Below, piece after piece: positions 51,263 through 63,607 of a DNA stretch of 64,000 nucleotides. This DNA is from Streptococcus sp. SPS1 (GTDB taxonomy: Bacteria > Bacillota > Bacilli > Lactobacillales > Streptococcaceae). How positions within the stretch are numbered: the first letter of the stretch is position 1; each line of letters begins with the position of its first letter. The notes under the pieces are model-generated. The model was not told the DNA's origin and searched no databases. It saw only the letters and a list, made by a program, of their open reading frames with translations. The translations under genes were made by a program, and so were the position numbers. Location of the stretch: positions 1 through 64,000 of the forward strand of contig NZ_JAQFJG010000003.1 of the NCBI RefSeq assembly GCF_030439915.1. Direction: 5' to 3'.

Positions 51263-52237
51263 ATGGACATTTATATTAAGAAAGCCATTATTCACCAGTT
51301 CAGTCCGGATGATACCGAGCTGTTCCTAGCGGATAAGCTTCTCAATATTACTCCAAAAATCGAAGAATACTTGCGTAAAAAAATTGAACGTGTGTATTCA
51401 GATGAAGCCAAGACTGGGATTTTCGAGGAAGAAAATCCCTTCTTCAATCATATCACAGACGATTTGTTGGAGACATCAGTAACACTGGCTAATCTCTGGA
51501 AAGAAGAGTTCAGTATTTCTGAAAATCTCAAGACCAATGACTTGATTTTTGTGCAATTTTCTAAAGAAGGTGTAGAACATTTCGCTTTCTTGCGAATTGC
51601 TCTGCGTGAGACCTTGACTCACCTCGGTGGAGAAGTTGATAATCCAATCAAGCTGACTCAGAATAACCTGCCTGGATTTGGAACGGGTGCTGATGAGGCC
51701 TTGGTGGTCAATCTTCAGAGTCGCAAGTACCATCTGATTGAAAAACGAATCAAGTACAATGGGGCTTTCTTGAACTATTTTTCAGAAAATCTTCTTGCTG
51801 TAGCCCCTAAGATTTCACCTAAGAAATCTATCAAAGAACTGGAAAAAACGGCCCAGAGAATTGCTGAGACTTTTAACACAGATGATTTTCAATTTCAATC
51901 CAAGGTCAAATCAGCGATTTTTAACAATCTGGAAGAAAGTAATGAATTGTCACCTGAAAAATTGGCCAACGACCTTTTTGACAACAATCTGACAGCTCGT
52001 TTGAGCTTTATTGATCAAGTAAAGGAAGCTGTACCAGAGCCAGTTCAATTTGATGAAATTGATGCCAGTCGTCAGCTTAAAAAATTTGAAAACCAAAAAC
52101 TTTCCTTGTCAAATGGAATTGAGCTCATCGTTCCTAATAACGTCTATCAAGACGCCGAGTCTGTTGAGTTTATCCAAAACGACAATGGAACCTACTCTAT
52201 CTTAATCAAAAATATCGAGGATATCCAAAGTAAATAA
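51263..52237 (+). CDS. Nucleoid-associated protein, YejK/NdpA-like
   Basis: 324-residue soluble protein starting [19 protein letters not shown], recognised as the 37-kD nucleoid-associated family. No catalytic motif is seen; the family binds DNA in proteobacteria, and its role in streptococci is untested. The in-frame 51230 start overlaps glyA and lacks support, so 51263 is used. The stop overlaps the next gene by one base (TAATG). Confidence 0.8.
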   Translation: MDIYIKKAIIHQFSPDDTELFLADKLLNITPKIEEYLRKKIERVYSDEAKTGIFEEENPFFNHITDDLLETSVTLANLWKEEFSISENLKTNDLIFVQFSKEGVEHFAFLRIALRETLTHLGGEVDNPIKLTQNNLPGFGTGADEALVVNLQSRKYHLIEKRIKYNGAFLNYFSENLLAVAPKISPKKSIKELEKTAQRIAETFNTDDFQFQSKVKSAIFNNLEESNELSPEKLANDLFDNNLTARLSFIDQVKEAVPEPVQFDEIDASRQLKKFENQKLSLSNGIELIVPNNVYQDAESVEFIQNDNGTYSILIKNIEDIQSK

Positions 52238-52851
52238 TGTTTAAACGAATTCGAAGAGTGCTTGTACTAGCAGTCTTCCTTTTTGCTGGCTACAAAGCTT
52301 ACCGCGTTCACCAAGATGTTAAGCAAGTTATGACCTATCAACCCATGGTGCGAGAAATCTTGAGTGAAAAAGACACCCCAGCAAACGAAGAGCTTGTGCT
52401 CGCTATGATTTATACCGAAACAAAAGGAAAAGAAGGCGATGTTATGCAGTCTAGTGAGTCTGCCAGTGGTTCCACCAACACCATCAATGATAATGCCTCT
52501 AGCATTAGGCAAGGTGTGCAAACTCTGACAGACAATCTCCATCTGGCCCAAAAGAAGGACGTTGATGTCTGGACGGCTGTGCAAGCTTATAATTTTGGCC
52601 CTGCCTATATCGATTTTATCTCCCAAAATGGCAAGGAAAATACCTTGGCTCTGGCCAAACAGTACTCTCGTGAGACTGTTGCTCCCTTGCTTGGCAATAC
52701 CACTGGAAAGACTTATAGTTATATTCACCCCATTTCCATTTTCCATGGAGCCGAACTCTATGTAAATGGAGGAAATTATTACTATTCTAGACAGGTGCAA
52801 CTCAACCTTTACATCATCAAATGTTTCACTCTCTTTTCAACATCTGGCTAG
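52237..52851 (+). CDS. Lysozyme-like membrane-anchored protein (Pmp23-like)
   Basis: 204 residues with an N-terminal signal anchor ([15 protein letters not shown], residues 8-22) and a lysozyme-fold domain: the putative catalytic Glu in [21 protein letters not shown] (about residue 62), then the [15 protein letters not shown] motif. It matches the pneumococcal Pmp23 type, a membrane-attached lysozyme-like protein linked to septum formation. The last 20 residues after the lysozyme core are unusually hydrophobic. Activity is inferred, not shown. Confidence 0.82.
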   Translation: MFKRIRRVLVLAVFLFAGYKAYRVHQDVKQVMTYQPMVREILSEKDTPANEELVLAMIYTETKGKEGDVMQSSESASGSTNTINDNASSIRQGVQTLTDNLHLAQKKDVDVWTAVQAYNFGPAYIDFISQNGKENTLALAKQYSRETVAPLLGNTTGKTYSYIHPISIFHGAELYVNGGNYYYSRQVQLNLYIIKCFTLFSTSG

Positions 52852-52923
52852 TCCAGGTGTTTTTTTATAAGTTTTCTTTAAGATAGATATATTACTCTAG
52901 AAAGGTAAAGGAGGAAATTCCCT

Positions 52924-53898
52924 ATGAGAAAGAAACTCTTTCTGACTAGTGCTGCGGTCTTGTGGGCAGTAACAGCTATAAATAGCGCCCATGCAGCAAC
53001 AGATGTTCAAAAAGTTATCGATGAAACCTATGTTCAACCTGAATATGTCCTAGGTTCTTCATTATCTGAAGACCAAAAAAATCAAACCCTTAAAAAACTA
53101 GGCTACAATGCCTCGACAGACACCAAAGAACTCAAGACCATGACACCTGATGTCTATTCTAAGATTATGAATGTGGCCAATGCCTCTAGCTTACAGTTGT
53201 ATTCATCAGCCAAGATTCAAAAGCTAGGAGACAAGTCGCCACTTGAGGTCAAGATTGAAACACCAGAAAACATTACTAAGGTGACGCAGGATATGTACCG
53301 CAATGCGGCCGTAACTTTGGGTGTGGAACACGCCAAAATCACTGTAGCAGCCCCTATTCCAGTTACAGGTGAGAGTGCCTTAGCCGGGATTTACTATTCG
53401 CTAGAAGATAATGGAGCTAAGGTGCCGCAGGCCAACAAAGACTTGGCTCAAGAAGAGCTAAAGGCTTTGTCAGATATCAATGCTGAAAACAAGGACAAAA
53501 CAGGCTATGATGCTAATAAATTAAACGTTGCCCTAGCCGATATTAAGTCAGGACTTGCCAAAGCTAAAGAAAGCAAGGGAAATCTGACAGAGGAAGATGT
53601 CCGTAAAATCGTTGAAGATACCTTAAAAAATTACAAACTTGATCAGGTGATAACAGGAAACCAGATCAATATCATCATCAATTTTGCTTTAAATCTCTCA
53701 AAAAGTGATATCCTCAGCAACGCAGACTTCACTAAAACCCTAAATGATCTGAAACAAAGTATTGTTTCACAAGCTGGCGACAGTTTTAAAAATATTAACC
53801 TTAACTTTGATGCGGATAAGGCGCTAGAAGAAGGTGGTAACTTCTTAAGCTCCCTCTGGCAAGCCATTGTCAACTTCTTCAAGAGTTTTGGTTCTTAA
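52924..53898 (+). CDS. Exported DUF1002-family protein
   Basis: 324-residue protein with a signal peptide (RKKLFLTSAAVLWAVTAINSAHA, cleavage after AHA near residue 24). The body resembles DUF1002 proteins: YVLGSSLSEDQKNQTLKKLGY and EHAKITVAAPIPVTGESALAGIYYSLE. A hydrophobic helix near the C terminus ends the protein. Function is unknown. It follows the Pmp23-like gene after 72 bases, with AAAGGAGGA before the ATG. Confidence 0.8.
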   Translation: MRKKLFLTSAAVLWAVTAINSAHAATDVQKVIDETYVQPEYVLGSSLSEDQKNQTLKKLGYNASTDTKELKTMTPDVYSKIMNVANASSLQLYSSAKIQKLGDKSPLEVKIETPENITKVTQDMYRNAAVTLGVEHAKITVAAPIPVTGESALAGIYYSLEDNGAKVPQANKDLAQEELKALSDINAENKDKTGYDANKLNVALADIKSGLAKAKESKGNLTEEDVRKIVEDTLKNYKLDQVITGNQINIIINFALNLSKSDILSNADFTKTLNDLKQSIVSQAGDSFKNINLNFDADKALEEGGNFLSSLWQAIVNFFKSFGS

Positions 53899-53907
53899 GA
53901 AATTTCA

Positions 53908-53916
53908 TGGTATAAT
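53908..53916 (+). promoter_or_regulatory. Extended -10 promoter of rlmD-like gene
   Basis: TGGTATAAT about 55 bases before the start codon at 53972. The leader includes GGTAACCGTAACGTTGCCG. Confidence 0.55.
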
Positions 53917-53959
53917 AGATGGTAACCGTAACGTTGCCGTCTTTTTTGTCGGCCAATAG

Positions 53960-55327
<1,368 letters not shown>

Positions 55328-55352
55328 AAACCTTTGAATGAAAGGGATAACG

Positions 55353-55377
55353 AAAAGCCTTGATTGCAAGGCTTTTT
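55353..55377 (+). terminator. Terminator after the rlmD-like gene
   Basis: AAAAGCCTTG-attg-CAAGGCTTTTT perfect hairpin. Confidence 0.9.
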
Positions 55378-55435
55378 GTATTGGCGTGGGGAAGTATCAG
55401 AGTGAGAAAATTTTTGGAATGAATAGAAGTGATAG

Positions 55436-55570
55436 CTAGAAATTATCAGTTTCTATTTCCATTTACCCTGTGGGTACGTGTTTGTTTCCATTGACAAGGA
55501 GATTGTGGGAATAGAAACGTCCCCACCTTACATATCTCCAGAATGGGCGATTGAAATTGAGACAATTTAA
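55436..55570 (+). pseudogene. Possible ORF remnant with protein-like sequence
   Basis: A 44-codon open stretch between stops at 55433 and 55568. It reads GYVFVSIDKEIVGIE and PPYISPEWAIEIETI near its end and has no start codon. It looks like the C terminus of a lost protein; I do not recognise the family. Confidence 0.3.
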
Positions 55571-55640
55571 TAGAGATAAGCTCTTGTTATGTTTCTTTTA
55601 AGTCAATTAACTAACAATACTCAAAGTATGCTCAAAAATA

Positions 55641-55649
55641 TGATATAAT
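55641..55649 (+). promoter_or_regulatory. Extended -10 promoter, upstream of the RpiR pair
   Basis: TGATATAAT; the first regulator starts 200 bases downstream, which leaves a long 5' leader. Confidence 0.55.
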
Positions 55650-55856
55650 CTAGGACATAAGGCAATACTGTTTTAAAGTATTTTCTCTTAACCATGTCTC
55701 GTTAGACAAATCTGATTCGTCTGGTTTTCTAATAGATTTTAATGCTGACTTGGTTTTATAGCCATTATGCTCTCCATTATTTTAGTGTAGAACACTTTGG
55801 TTATTAGTTTTTTGTTACATTGTAAGCAAATCAATAGAGATAGAAAAAGGAATTAT

Positions 55857-56579
55857 ATGTTTAGTTATGAGGTTGTAGCAAGTTTTAACGACTTAGAAAA
55901 TGCTATTTATACAACTATTTTAGAAAATGAAAATATATCCTCTATGACAATCAAGGAATTGTCCCAACTTGCACATGTATCAGTTGGAACCGTACAACGA
56001 TTTTGCAAGCATCTAGGATTTGATGGATATAGCCATTTTAAGATTGCTTATAAAGAATATTTAAAAAATGAGCAAATTATTTTAAACAATCAAGACAATC
56101 ATTCTTTGAAGCTATTCATTGATTATACTGAGCAAGATACTTTTTTACAGCTGATTATGGAGGCTGTGGCAATCTTAAAGAAAGTTGAACAGATTGTTTT
56201 TGTCGGAATTGGTTCCTCTGGAACTTTAGGTCGATATGGAGCGCGCTATTTTTCAAATATTGGCAAATTTAGTATGTGTATTGAAGATCCTTGGCAACCA
56301 GTGCTACAAAACAGTATGGAAAAAACTTGTGTCATTGCCTTATCCGAATCTGGTGAGACTTCTCAAACATTGAAAATTGTACAAAAATTAAAGGAAAAAG
56401 GTTGTCCAGTTATTGCCATCACAAATACATTGGAATCAACATTGTCAAGGCTATCTGATTGCTCCATAACCTATCATGTTCCTCAATTATTTTTAAATGG
56501 GTTTAATATTACGACGCAGGTACCTGTTATTCTCATTATTGAAATGTTAATGAAACAACTATATACTACAAAAGCATAA
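55857..56579 (+). CDS. RpiR/MurR-family transcriptional regulator (first of two)
   Basis: 240 residues: N-terminal HTH_6 domain (SSMTIKELSQLAHVSVGTVQRFCKHLGFDGYSHFK, residues 30-65) and a C-terminal SIS sugar-phosphate-binding domain (IVFVGIGSSGTLGRYGARYF; ALSESGETSQTLK). The ligand is likely the phosphosugar produced by the adjacent PTS. The ATG at 55857 is chosen over 55797 because GAAAAAGGA precedes it. The second RpiR gene begins 8 bases after its stop. Confidence 0.88.
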   Translation: MFSYEVVASFNDLENAIYTTILENENISSMTIKELSQLAHVSVGTVQRFCKHLGFDGYSHFKIAYKEYLKNEQIILNNQDNHSLKLFIDYTEQDTFLQLIMEAVAILKKVEQIVFVGIGSSGTLGRYGARYFSNIGKFSMCIEDPWQPVLQNSMEKTCVIALSESGETSQTLKIVQKLKEKGCPVIAITNTLESTLSRLSDCSITYHVPQLFLNGFNITTQVPVILIIEMLMKQLYTTKA

Positions 56580-56587
56580 GGGTGTCT

Positions 56588-58919
<2,332 letters not shown>

Positions 58920-58931
58920 GGAGTAATTAAA

Positions 58932-59234
58932 ATGAATATTGGATTGTTTTGTGCAGCAGGTATGTCAACAAGTATTTTGGTTGAGCGAATGAAAGAAGCG
59001 GCTCAGAAAAAAGGGAAAGATGCAACAATTGCAGCTTATTCCATCAGTGAATTGGAACAAAGAGTTGGAGATATTGATGTGGCTCTATTAGGCCCACAGG
59101 TTGGTTTCCAACTTGAAAAAGCAAAAGAAATTTGTGCTTCTCACAATGTTCCTGTAGAAGTGATTGCAATGGCTGATTATGGCACTGCAAACGGTATGGC
59201 AGTTCTTAAACAAGCTTACATGATGAAAAAATAA
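58932..59234 (+). CDS. PTS lactose/cellobiose-family IIB component
   Basis: 100-residue cytoplasmic phosphocarrier. The phosphorylated cysteine is Cys7 or nearby in LFCAAGMSTSILVERM. GPQVGFQL and the C-terminal half fit the lactose/chitobiose family. It is encoded with its IIC and IIA partners. Confidence 0.93.
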   Translation: MNIGLFCAAGMSTSILVERMKEAAQKKGKDATIAAYSISELEQRVGDIDVALLGPQVGFQLEKAKEICASHNVPVEVIAMADYGTANGMAVLKQAYMMKK

Positions 59235-59241
59235 GGAGAAG

Positions 59242-60558
59242 ATGATGAAGGATAAACTGATTAAAAAGTTTGTTGATGGGATGATGGCCTTTGTCAATAC
59301 CAAAGGTGTAACAGCGATAAAAGATGGTATTGTTTTTTCTATGCCATTGTTGATTGTTGGCTCCATCTTTCTTATCTTGGCCAATCTTCCAGTTCCAGCT
59401 CTAGCAACGATGTTAGAAACTAGTGGTATTACCCCTGTTCTCAATCAAGCAATTGGTGCAACCTTTAATATCAGTGCGATTGTAACAGTCATTGGGATTG
59501 CGTATACCTATGCTAAGCTAGAAAAACAGGAGCCGCTTGGGGCAGGTGTCATTGCCCTAGCAGTTTTCTTGCTAATCCAGCCTTCCAGTTTGATTTCTCA
59601 AAATGGGGATGTAGTTGGTAACATTATTCTGAAGGATTGGACTTCCGGGAAAGGGATGATTGGTGCCATTATCGTTGGTTTGATTGTAGGAGCAAGCTAT
59701 TCTTGGTTTTTGAAGAAAAATATCAAAATCAAAATGCCAGATGGCGTACCAACTGGTGTAGCCAACGCATTTTCAGCCTTGATTCCTGCTACTGTTATCA
59801 TCACAGCGGCAACGATCTTTGTCGGACTTGTTGAACAATTGTTTAAGGTCACAACGATTGAAGTGATTTATAATCTTATTCAAACACCAATGCAAGGCTT
59901 GACTGACTCATTGTTTGGTGCGGTGCTTATGTGTTTCCTTGTACCATTCTTATGGATGTTTGGGGTTCACGGCTCAACTGTAGTTGGTGGCATCATGAGT
60001 GGCTTGCTACAGGCGAATGCTTTGGAAAACCAAGCCATTTTAGATAAGGGCCTAGAATTAAATCTAGCCAATGGCGGTCATATTGTGACGATTCAATTTT
60101 TTGATCAATTTATCAATGTTACAGGTGCCGGGATTACGATTGGTTTGGTAGTTTACATGGTTGCATTTGCAAAATCAAAACAACTAAAAATTCTTGGACG
60201 TCTTGAAATGGTTCCAGCCATCTTTAATATCAATGAGCCGGTGCTCTTTGGTTTGCCGATTGTAATGAATCCAGTTTTAGCAACTCCCTTTATATTAACG
60301 CCTATTTTATCTTGTATCATCCAGTATTCAGCGATTTATTTTGGACTGACACCTATGTATGGTGCCGTTCAAGTTCCGTGGACTTGTCCTCCAATTATTT
60401 CAGGATTTATCATCGGTGGTTGGAAAACAGCCTTGTTGCAAACACTTATTTTGGTTATGTCTTTCTTTGTTTATTATCCGTTTATTAAACAGATGGATAA
60501 ACAAGCTTTACAAGCTGTAATACAAGAAACAAGCGATTTAGAAGACGAAGATTGGTAA
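59242..60558 (+). CDS. PTS lactose/cellobiose-family IIC component
   Basis: 438-residue permease with about 10 hydrophobic segments: GIVFSMPLLIVGSIFLILANLP, GAGVIALAVFLLIQ and others. The conserved sugar-site motif NINEPVLFGLPIVMNP (about residue 335) and the FFDQFINVTGAG segment are present. It starts at 59242 or 59245 behind AAGGAGAA. Substrate is likely a beta-diglucoside or aryl-beta-glucoside, judged from the GH1 partner. Confidence 0.93.
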   Translation: MMKDKLIKKFVDGMMAFVNTKGVTAIKDGIVFSMPLLIVGSIFLILANLPVPALATMLETSGITPVLNQAIGATFNISAIVTVIGIAYTYAKLEKQEPLGAGVIALAVFLLIQPSSLISQNGDVVGNIILKDWTSGKGMIGAIIVGLIVGASYSWFLKKNIKIKMPDGVPTGVANAFSALIPATVIITAATIFVGLVEQLFKVTTIEVIYNLIQTPMQGLTDSLFGAVLMCFLVPFLWMFGVHGSTVVGGIMSGLLQANALENQAILDKGLELNLANGGHIVTIQFFDQFINVTGAGITIGLVVYMVAFAKSKQLKILGRLEMVPAIFNINEPVLFGLPIVMNPVLATPFILTPILSCIIQYSAIYFGLTPMYGAVQVPWTCPPIISGFIIGGWKTALLQTLILVMSFFVYYPFIKQMDKQALQAVIQETSDLEDEDW

Positions 60559-60571
60559 GAGAGGTATTAAA

Positions 60572-60892
60572 ATGGACGAAAAAGTACTCGAAGTGTGTTT
60601 TCAAATTATCACCTATGTAGGAACAGCAAAATCTATGTACATCGATGCTATTCAATTGGCTAAGCAGGGTGAATTCGAGCATGCTAAAGATAGAATTAAA
60701 CAAGGCGAAGAAGCATTTGTACAGGGACACAATGCTCACCACTCACTTTTGACAAAAGAAATGAATGGGGAATTAAGCCAAACAGGTCTACTTCTGATGC
60801 ACGCTGAGGATCAGTTAATGAGTGCAGAAGGTTTTCGAACGATTGCTGAGGAATTTATAGCAGTCTATAAACGCTTTGAGGAAGGTAAATAG
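60572..60892 (+). CDS. PTS lactose/cellobiose-family IIA component
   Basis: 106-residue all-helical phosphocarrier. The phospho-histidine lies in VQGHNAHHSLLTKEM (about residue 53-57). LLLMHAEDQLMSAE is the conserved C-terminal helix. Length and sequence match the LacF/CelC type. This completes a full set IIB-IIC-IIA. Confidence 0.93.
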   Translation: MDEKVLEVCFQIITYVGTAKSMYIDAIQLAKQGEFEHAKDRIKQGEEAFVQGHNAHHSLLTKEMNGELSQTGLLLMHAEDQLMSAEGFRTIAEEFIAVYKRFEEGK

Positions 60893-60900
60893 AGCAAGTT

Positions 60901-62318
60901 ATGAAAGTAAAAAATCAAGCAATGTTAATTACCTATTCTGACAGTCTTGGAAAAAATCTGAAAGACTTGAAGTAGGTCTTAGAAGGCCCTTTGAAAGATG
61001 TGGTCGGTGGTGTCCACATTCTTCCCTTCTTTCCATCGTCAGGCGACCGCGGGTTTGCACCCATGAACTATACCAAGGTTGATGAGGCTTTTGGAGATTG
61101 AAGCGATATTGAGGCACTCAGTCAAGACTACTACCTCATGTTTGATTTCATGATTAACCATATCTCAGCCAAGTCGCCTTTTTCCTTGATTTCCTAGAAA
61201 AGAAAGATGAGTCTGCCTATGCGGATTTGTTTATCCGCTACAAAAACTTTTGGCCAAACAGTGGGCTGACTCAGGAAGATGTAGACCTGATTTACAAACG
61301 GAAGCCACGTGCTCCCTATCGCATTACCAAGTTTGCTGATGGTAGTGAGGAAAAAGTTTGGTGTACCTTTGATGAGCAACAGATCGACCTCGATGTGACA
61401 ACAGAAACAACTCGTCGCTTTATTCAGGAAAATCTGGAACAGCTGGCGGACCACGGAGCTTCCATTATTCACTTGGACGCCTTTGCCTACGCCAATAATA
61501 AAATCGGCACCAACTGTTTCTTTGTTGAGCCAGATATTTGGGAAATGCTTCATTTTCCGCGTCAGCTATTGGCACCAAAAGGAGTGGAAATTCTTCCAGA
61601 AATTCATGAACATTACACCATTCAGCAAAAAATCGCTGAGCAAGACTACTATGTCTATGACTTTGCCCTTCCGATGCTGGTTCTTCATGCTCTTTATTCA
61701 GGTAATGTCAACCGTCTTGTTCACTGGATGGAAATCTGCCCTCGCAAGCAATTTACAACCTTGGACACGGAGTGGTCGATGTCAAGGACTTGCTGACAGA
61801 TGAGGAAACAGAGGTGACAAGAGAAGCCCTCTATGCCCAAGGAGCAAATGTCAAAACAGAGGACTACAACAATTTGGATATTTATAAGATAAATTGTACC
61901 TACTATTCAGTTTTAGGAAATGATGGCCAAGCCTATCTCTTGGCACGTGTGCTTCAATGTTTTGCACAAGGTATTCCGCAGATTTACTACGTTGGCTTGT
62001 TGGCAGGAGAAAATGATATCGAATTGCTCGAATCAACCAAAGAAGGCCGCAACATCAACCGTCACTATTATGATTTGGAAGAAATTGAGCGAGAAGTTCA
62101 ACGCCCAGTTGTCCTTGTTCAATCTGCTCAAATTCCGTAATAGCAGCGCAGCATTTGATGGAGAGTTTACTGTTGACATGGAAGACGCTAATACTATCCA
62201 CATCAGTTGGACCAATACCGATGCCAATACAGTGGCAGAATTAAGAGCTAATCTGAAAGATAAATCATTTGAAATTACAGAGAAAATAGATAGTGAAAGA
62301 ACATCGATTTATCTATAA
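60901..62318 (+). pseudogene. gtfA: Decayed sucrose phosphorylase gene (GH13_18)
   Basis: Sequence of sucrose phosphorylase (MKVKNQAMLITYSDSLGKNLKDL) with at least five lesions: TAG at 60973-60975 after codon 24, TGA at 61099-61101, a frameshift between about 61178 and 61188, a small deletion near 61765-61775, and a frameshift near 62115-62125. The pieces still show ASIIHLDAFAYANNK (catalytic Asp region), PKGVEILPEIHEH and a C-terminal ISWTNTD segment, and run to 62318. An intact gene would encode roughly 480 residues. The product is presumably inactive, so sucrose splitting by this route is lost here. It directly follows the PTS IIA gene with no terminator seen. Confidence 0.9.
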
Positions 62319-62326
62319 TAGAATAC

Positions 62327-62372
62327 AAAAGAGTGGTGGAAACGTTTGATTTCCTCACTCTTTTTGTTAGCT
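62327..62372 (+). terminator. Possible terminator after the gtfA pseudogene
   Basis: AAAAGAGTG ... CACTCTTTTTG with a long loop containing GGAAACGTTTGATTTCC, itself partly paired. Confidence 0.55.
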
Positions 62373-62459
62373 AGTTAGTAACAAAATAGTACTTAAACGT
62401 AAACTATGAATTATATTCTGTTGTGACGATAATTGTTCGAGAATATTTGTAATAAAAAA

Positions 62460-62495
62460 ACAGGAACAGTCAATTAAACTGCTCCTATTTTTGTG
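62460..62495. terminator. Bidirectional-looking terminator
   Basis: AAAAAACAGGAACAG-tcaattaaa-CTGCTCCTATTTTTG: stem flanked by A run and T run, between the pseudogene and the CPBP gene. Confidence 0.65.
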
Positions 62496-62579
62496 ATAGA
62501 ATATAGGTAGTTATAACCGAGAGCAACTAAGAAGCAGTAAAAATATTATTCATAAAATAATCAAGATTAGGAAGATAAA

Positions 62580-63323
62580 ATGACAGAAATTGATAAAAGG
62601 AATTTAAAAAATTATCTTTATTGTACATTTGGAATTACTTATATAGCTTGGGGGATTCTTGCCATCTTTACGCAATCTCATATTTTGGGATTAGAAACAT
62701 TTATAGGGAGAATGTTACATATAGTAGGTGCACTTGGTCCAGCTATTGCAAGTGGCTTTTATTTGAAAAGTAATAATATAAAATTTAAACATTTTGTATT
62801 TAATAAAAGAAAAAATAGTAGTATTTATTTCATTATTCATTTGTTAGCAATTTTGATACTATTTTCTGTATCTTCCTTAGAATTAAACGGAGTATCAATT
62901 TATCTGATGCCGCTATTCTTTATACAATTAATTTTTTTTGGTGGTGGACATGAAGAATTAGGATGGAGAGGTATATTACAACCGTTACTTGATAAAAAAT
63001 ATACTTATTGGCAATCTAATTTGATTGTAGGATCAATTTGGGGGATTTGGCATCTGCCTTTATGGTTTATAGTTGGAGAAAGCCATCAAGGATTTCCTTT
63101 TATTTTATTTTTTATATATACATTATTTTTAAGTTTTGTTTTAGGGCTTCTTTATCGTCAAACGAAATCTGTGGGGTACTGTCTATTATTTCATGCATTC
63201 GCAAATTTGTTAAATCTCTATTTTGTGTTAAAAATTAATCTTATTTTTATTATCATATTTATTACTTATTTAATTTATACAATATTGGCGAGTAATAGGA
63301 TTAGTAAGGAAACAACATTTTAA
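62580..63323 (+). CDS. CPBP-family intramembrane metalloprotease (CAAX/Abi)
   Basis: 247 residues, about eight hydrophobic segments. The CPBP signature is complete: GHEELGWRG (the E-E-x-x-x-R type motif, about residue 124), IWHLPLWF, and the third motif LFHAFANLL. Family members cleave membrane-bound substrates or give bacteriocin immunity; none can be assigned. The gene is markedly more AT-rich than the housekeeping genes here, consistent with acquisition. AGGAAGA precedes the ATG. Confidence 0.88.
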   Translation: MTEIDKRNLKNYLYCTFGITYIAWGILAIFTQSHILGLETFIGRMLHIVGALGPAIASGFYLKSNNIKFKHFVFNKRKNSSIYFIIHLLAILILFSVSSLELNGVSIYLMPLFFIQLIFFGGGHEELGWRGILQPLLDKKYTYWQSNLIVGSIWGIWHLPLWFIVGESHQGFPFILFFIYTLFLSFVLGLLYRQTKSVGYCLLFHAFANLLNLYFVLKINLIFIIIFITYLIYTILASNRISKETTF

Positions 63324-63397
63324 AATTTAGATCAGTATATCCATTATTGAAAGTAACGATTGGATAATTAGATGATCTATGTTAGAGAATTATCTAT

Positions 63398-63509
63398 TAT
63401 AATTTAAAGTGGAGTGATGAATGTCGTTTCTTTTGGAAGTAGTGATAATCTTTCCGTTCCACAGTATCATTCTAAAATGATTTTTACTGCCTTTTGTTTA
63501 TTAGTATAA
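63398..63509 (+). other. Possible promoter and 30-codon ORF
   Basis: TATAAT at 63398-63403, then GGAG and ATG at 63417 opening a 30-codon frame (MNVVSFGSSDNLSVPQ...). The ribosome-binding site is only 2 bases from the ATG, so this may be chance. No family recognised. Confidence 0.22.
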
Positions 63510-63607
63510 AAGTAGAATATTAACACACGTTGAGGCGTATCACTGCTTATTCAAACTGATTAAACAAGGATGTAGCTAGTGAAAGTCCTACAGTAAGGAG
63601 TTTAAAC

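Larger units (their letters stand above)
55378..55856 (+). other. Intergenic region before the sugar island
   Basis: Holds an in-frame coding-like remnant (55436-55570), an extended -10 (TGATATAAT, 55641-55649), and a leader of about 200 bases with a small inverted repeat AGACAAATC-t-GATTCGTCT (55704-55722). Otherwise AT-rich with no credible full gene. Confidence 0.5.

Noticed and set aside
52267..52800. 177-residue minus-strand frame
   Set aside because: Antisense to the Pmp23-like gene, which has a signal anchor and lysozyme motifs in the plus frame.
62033..62318. Several overlapping short frames as separate genes
   Set aside because: They are pieces of one decayed sucrose phosphorylase sequence in different frames.
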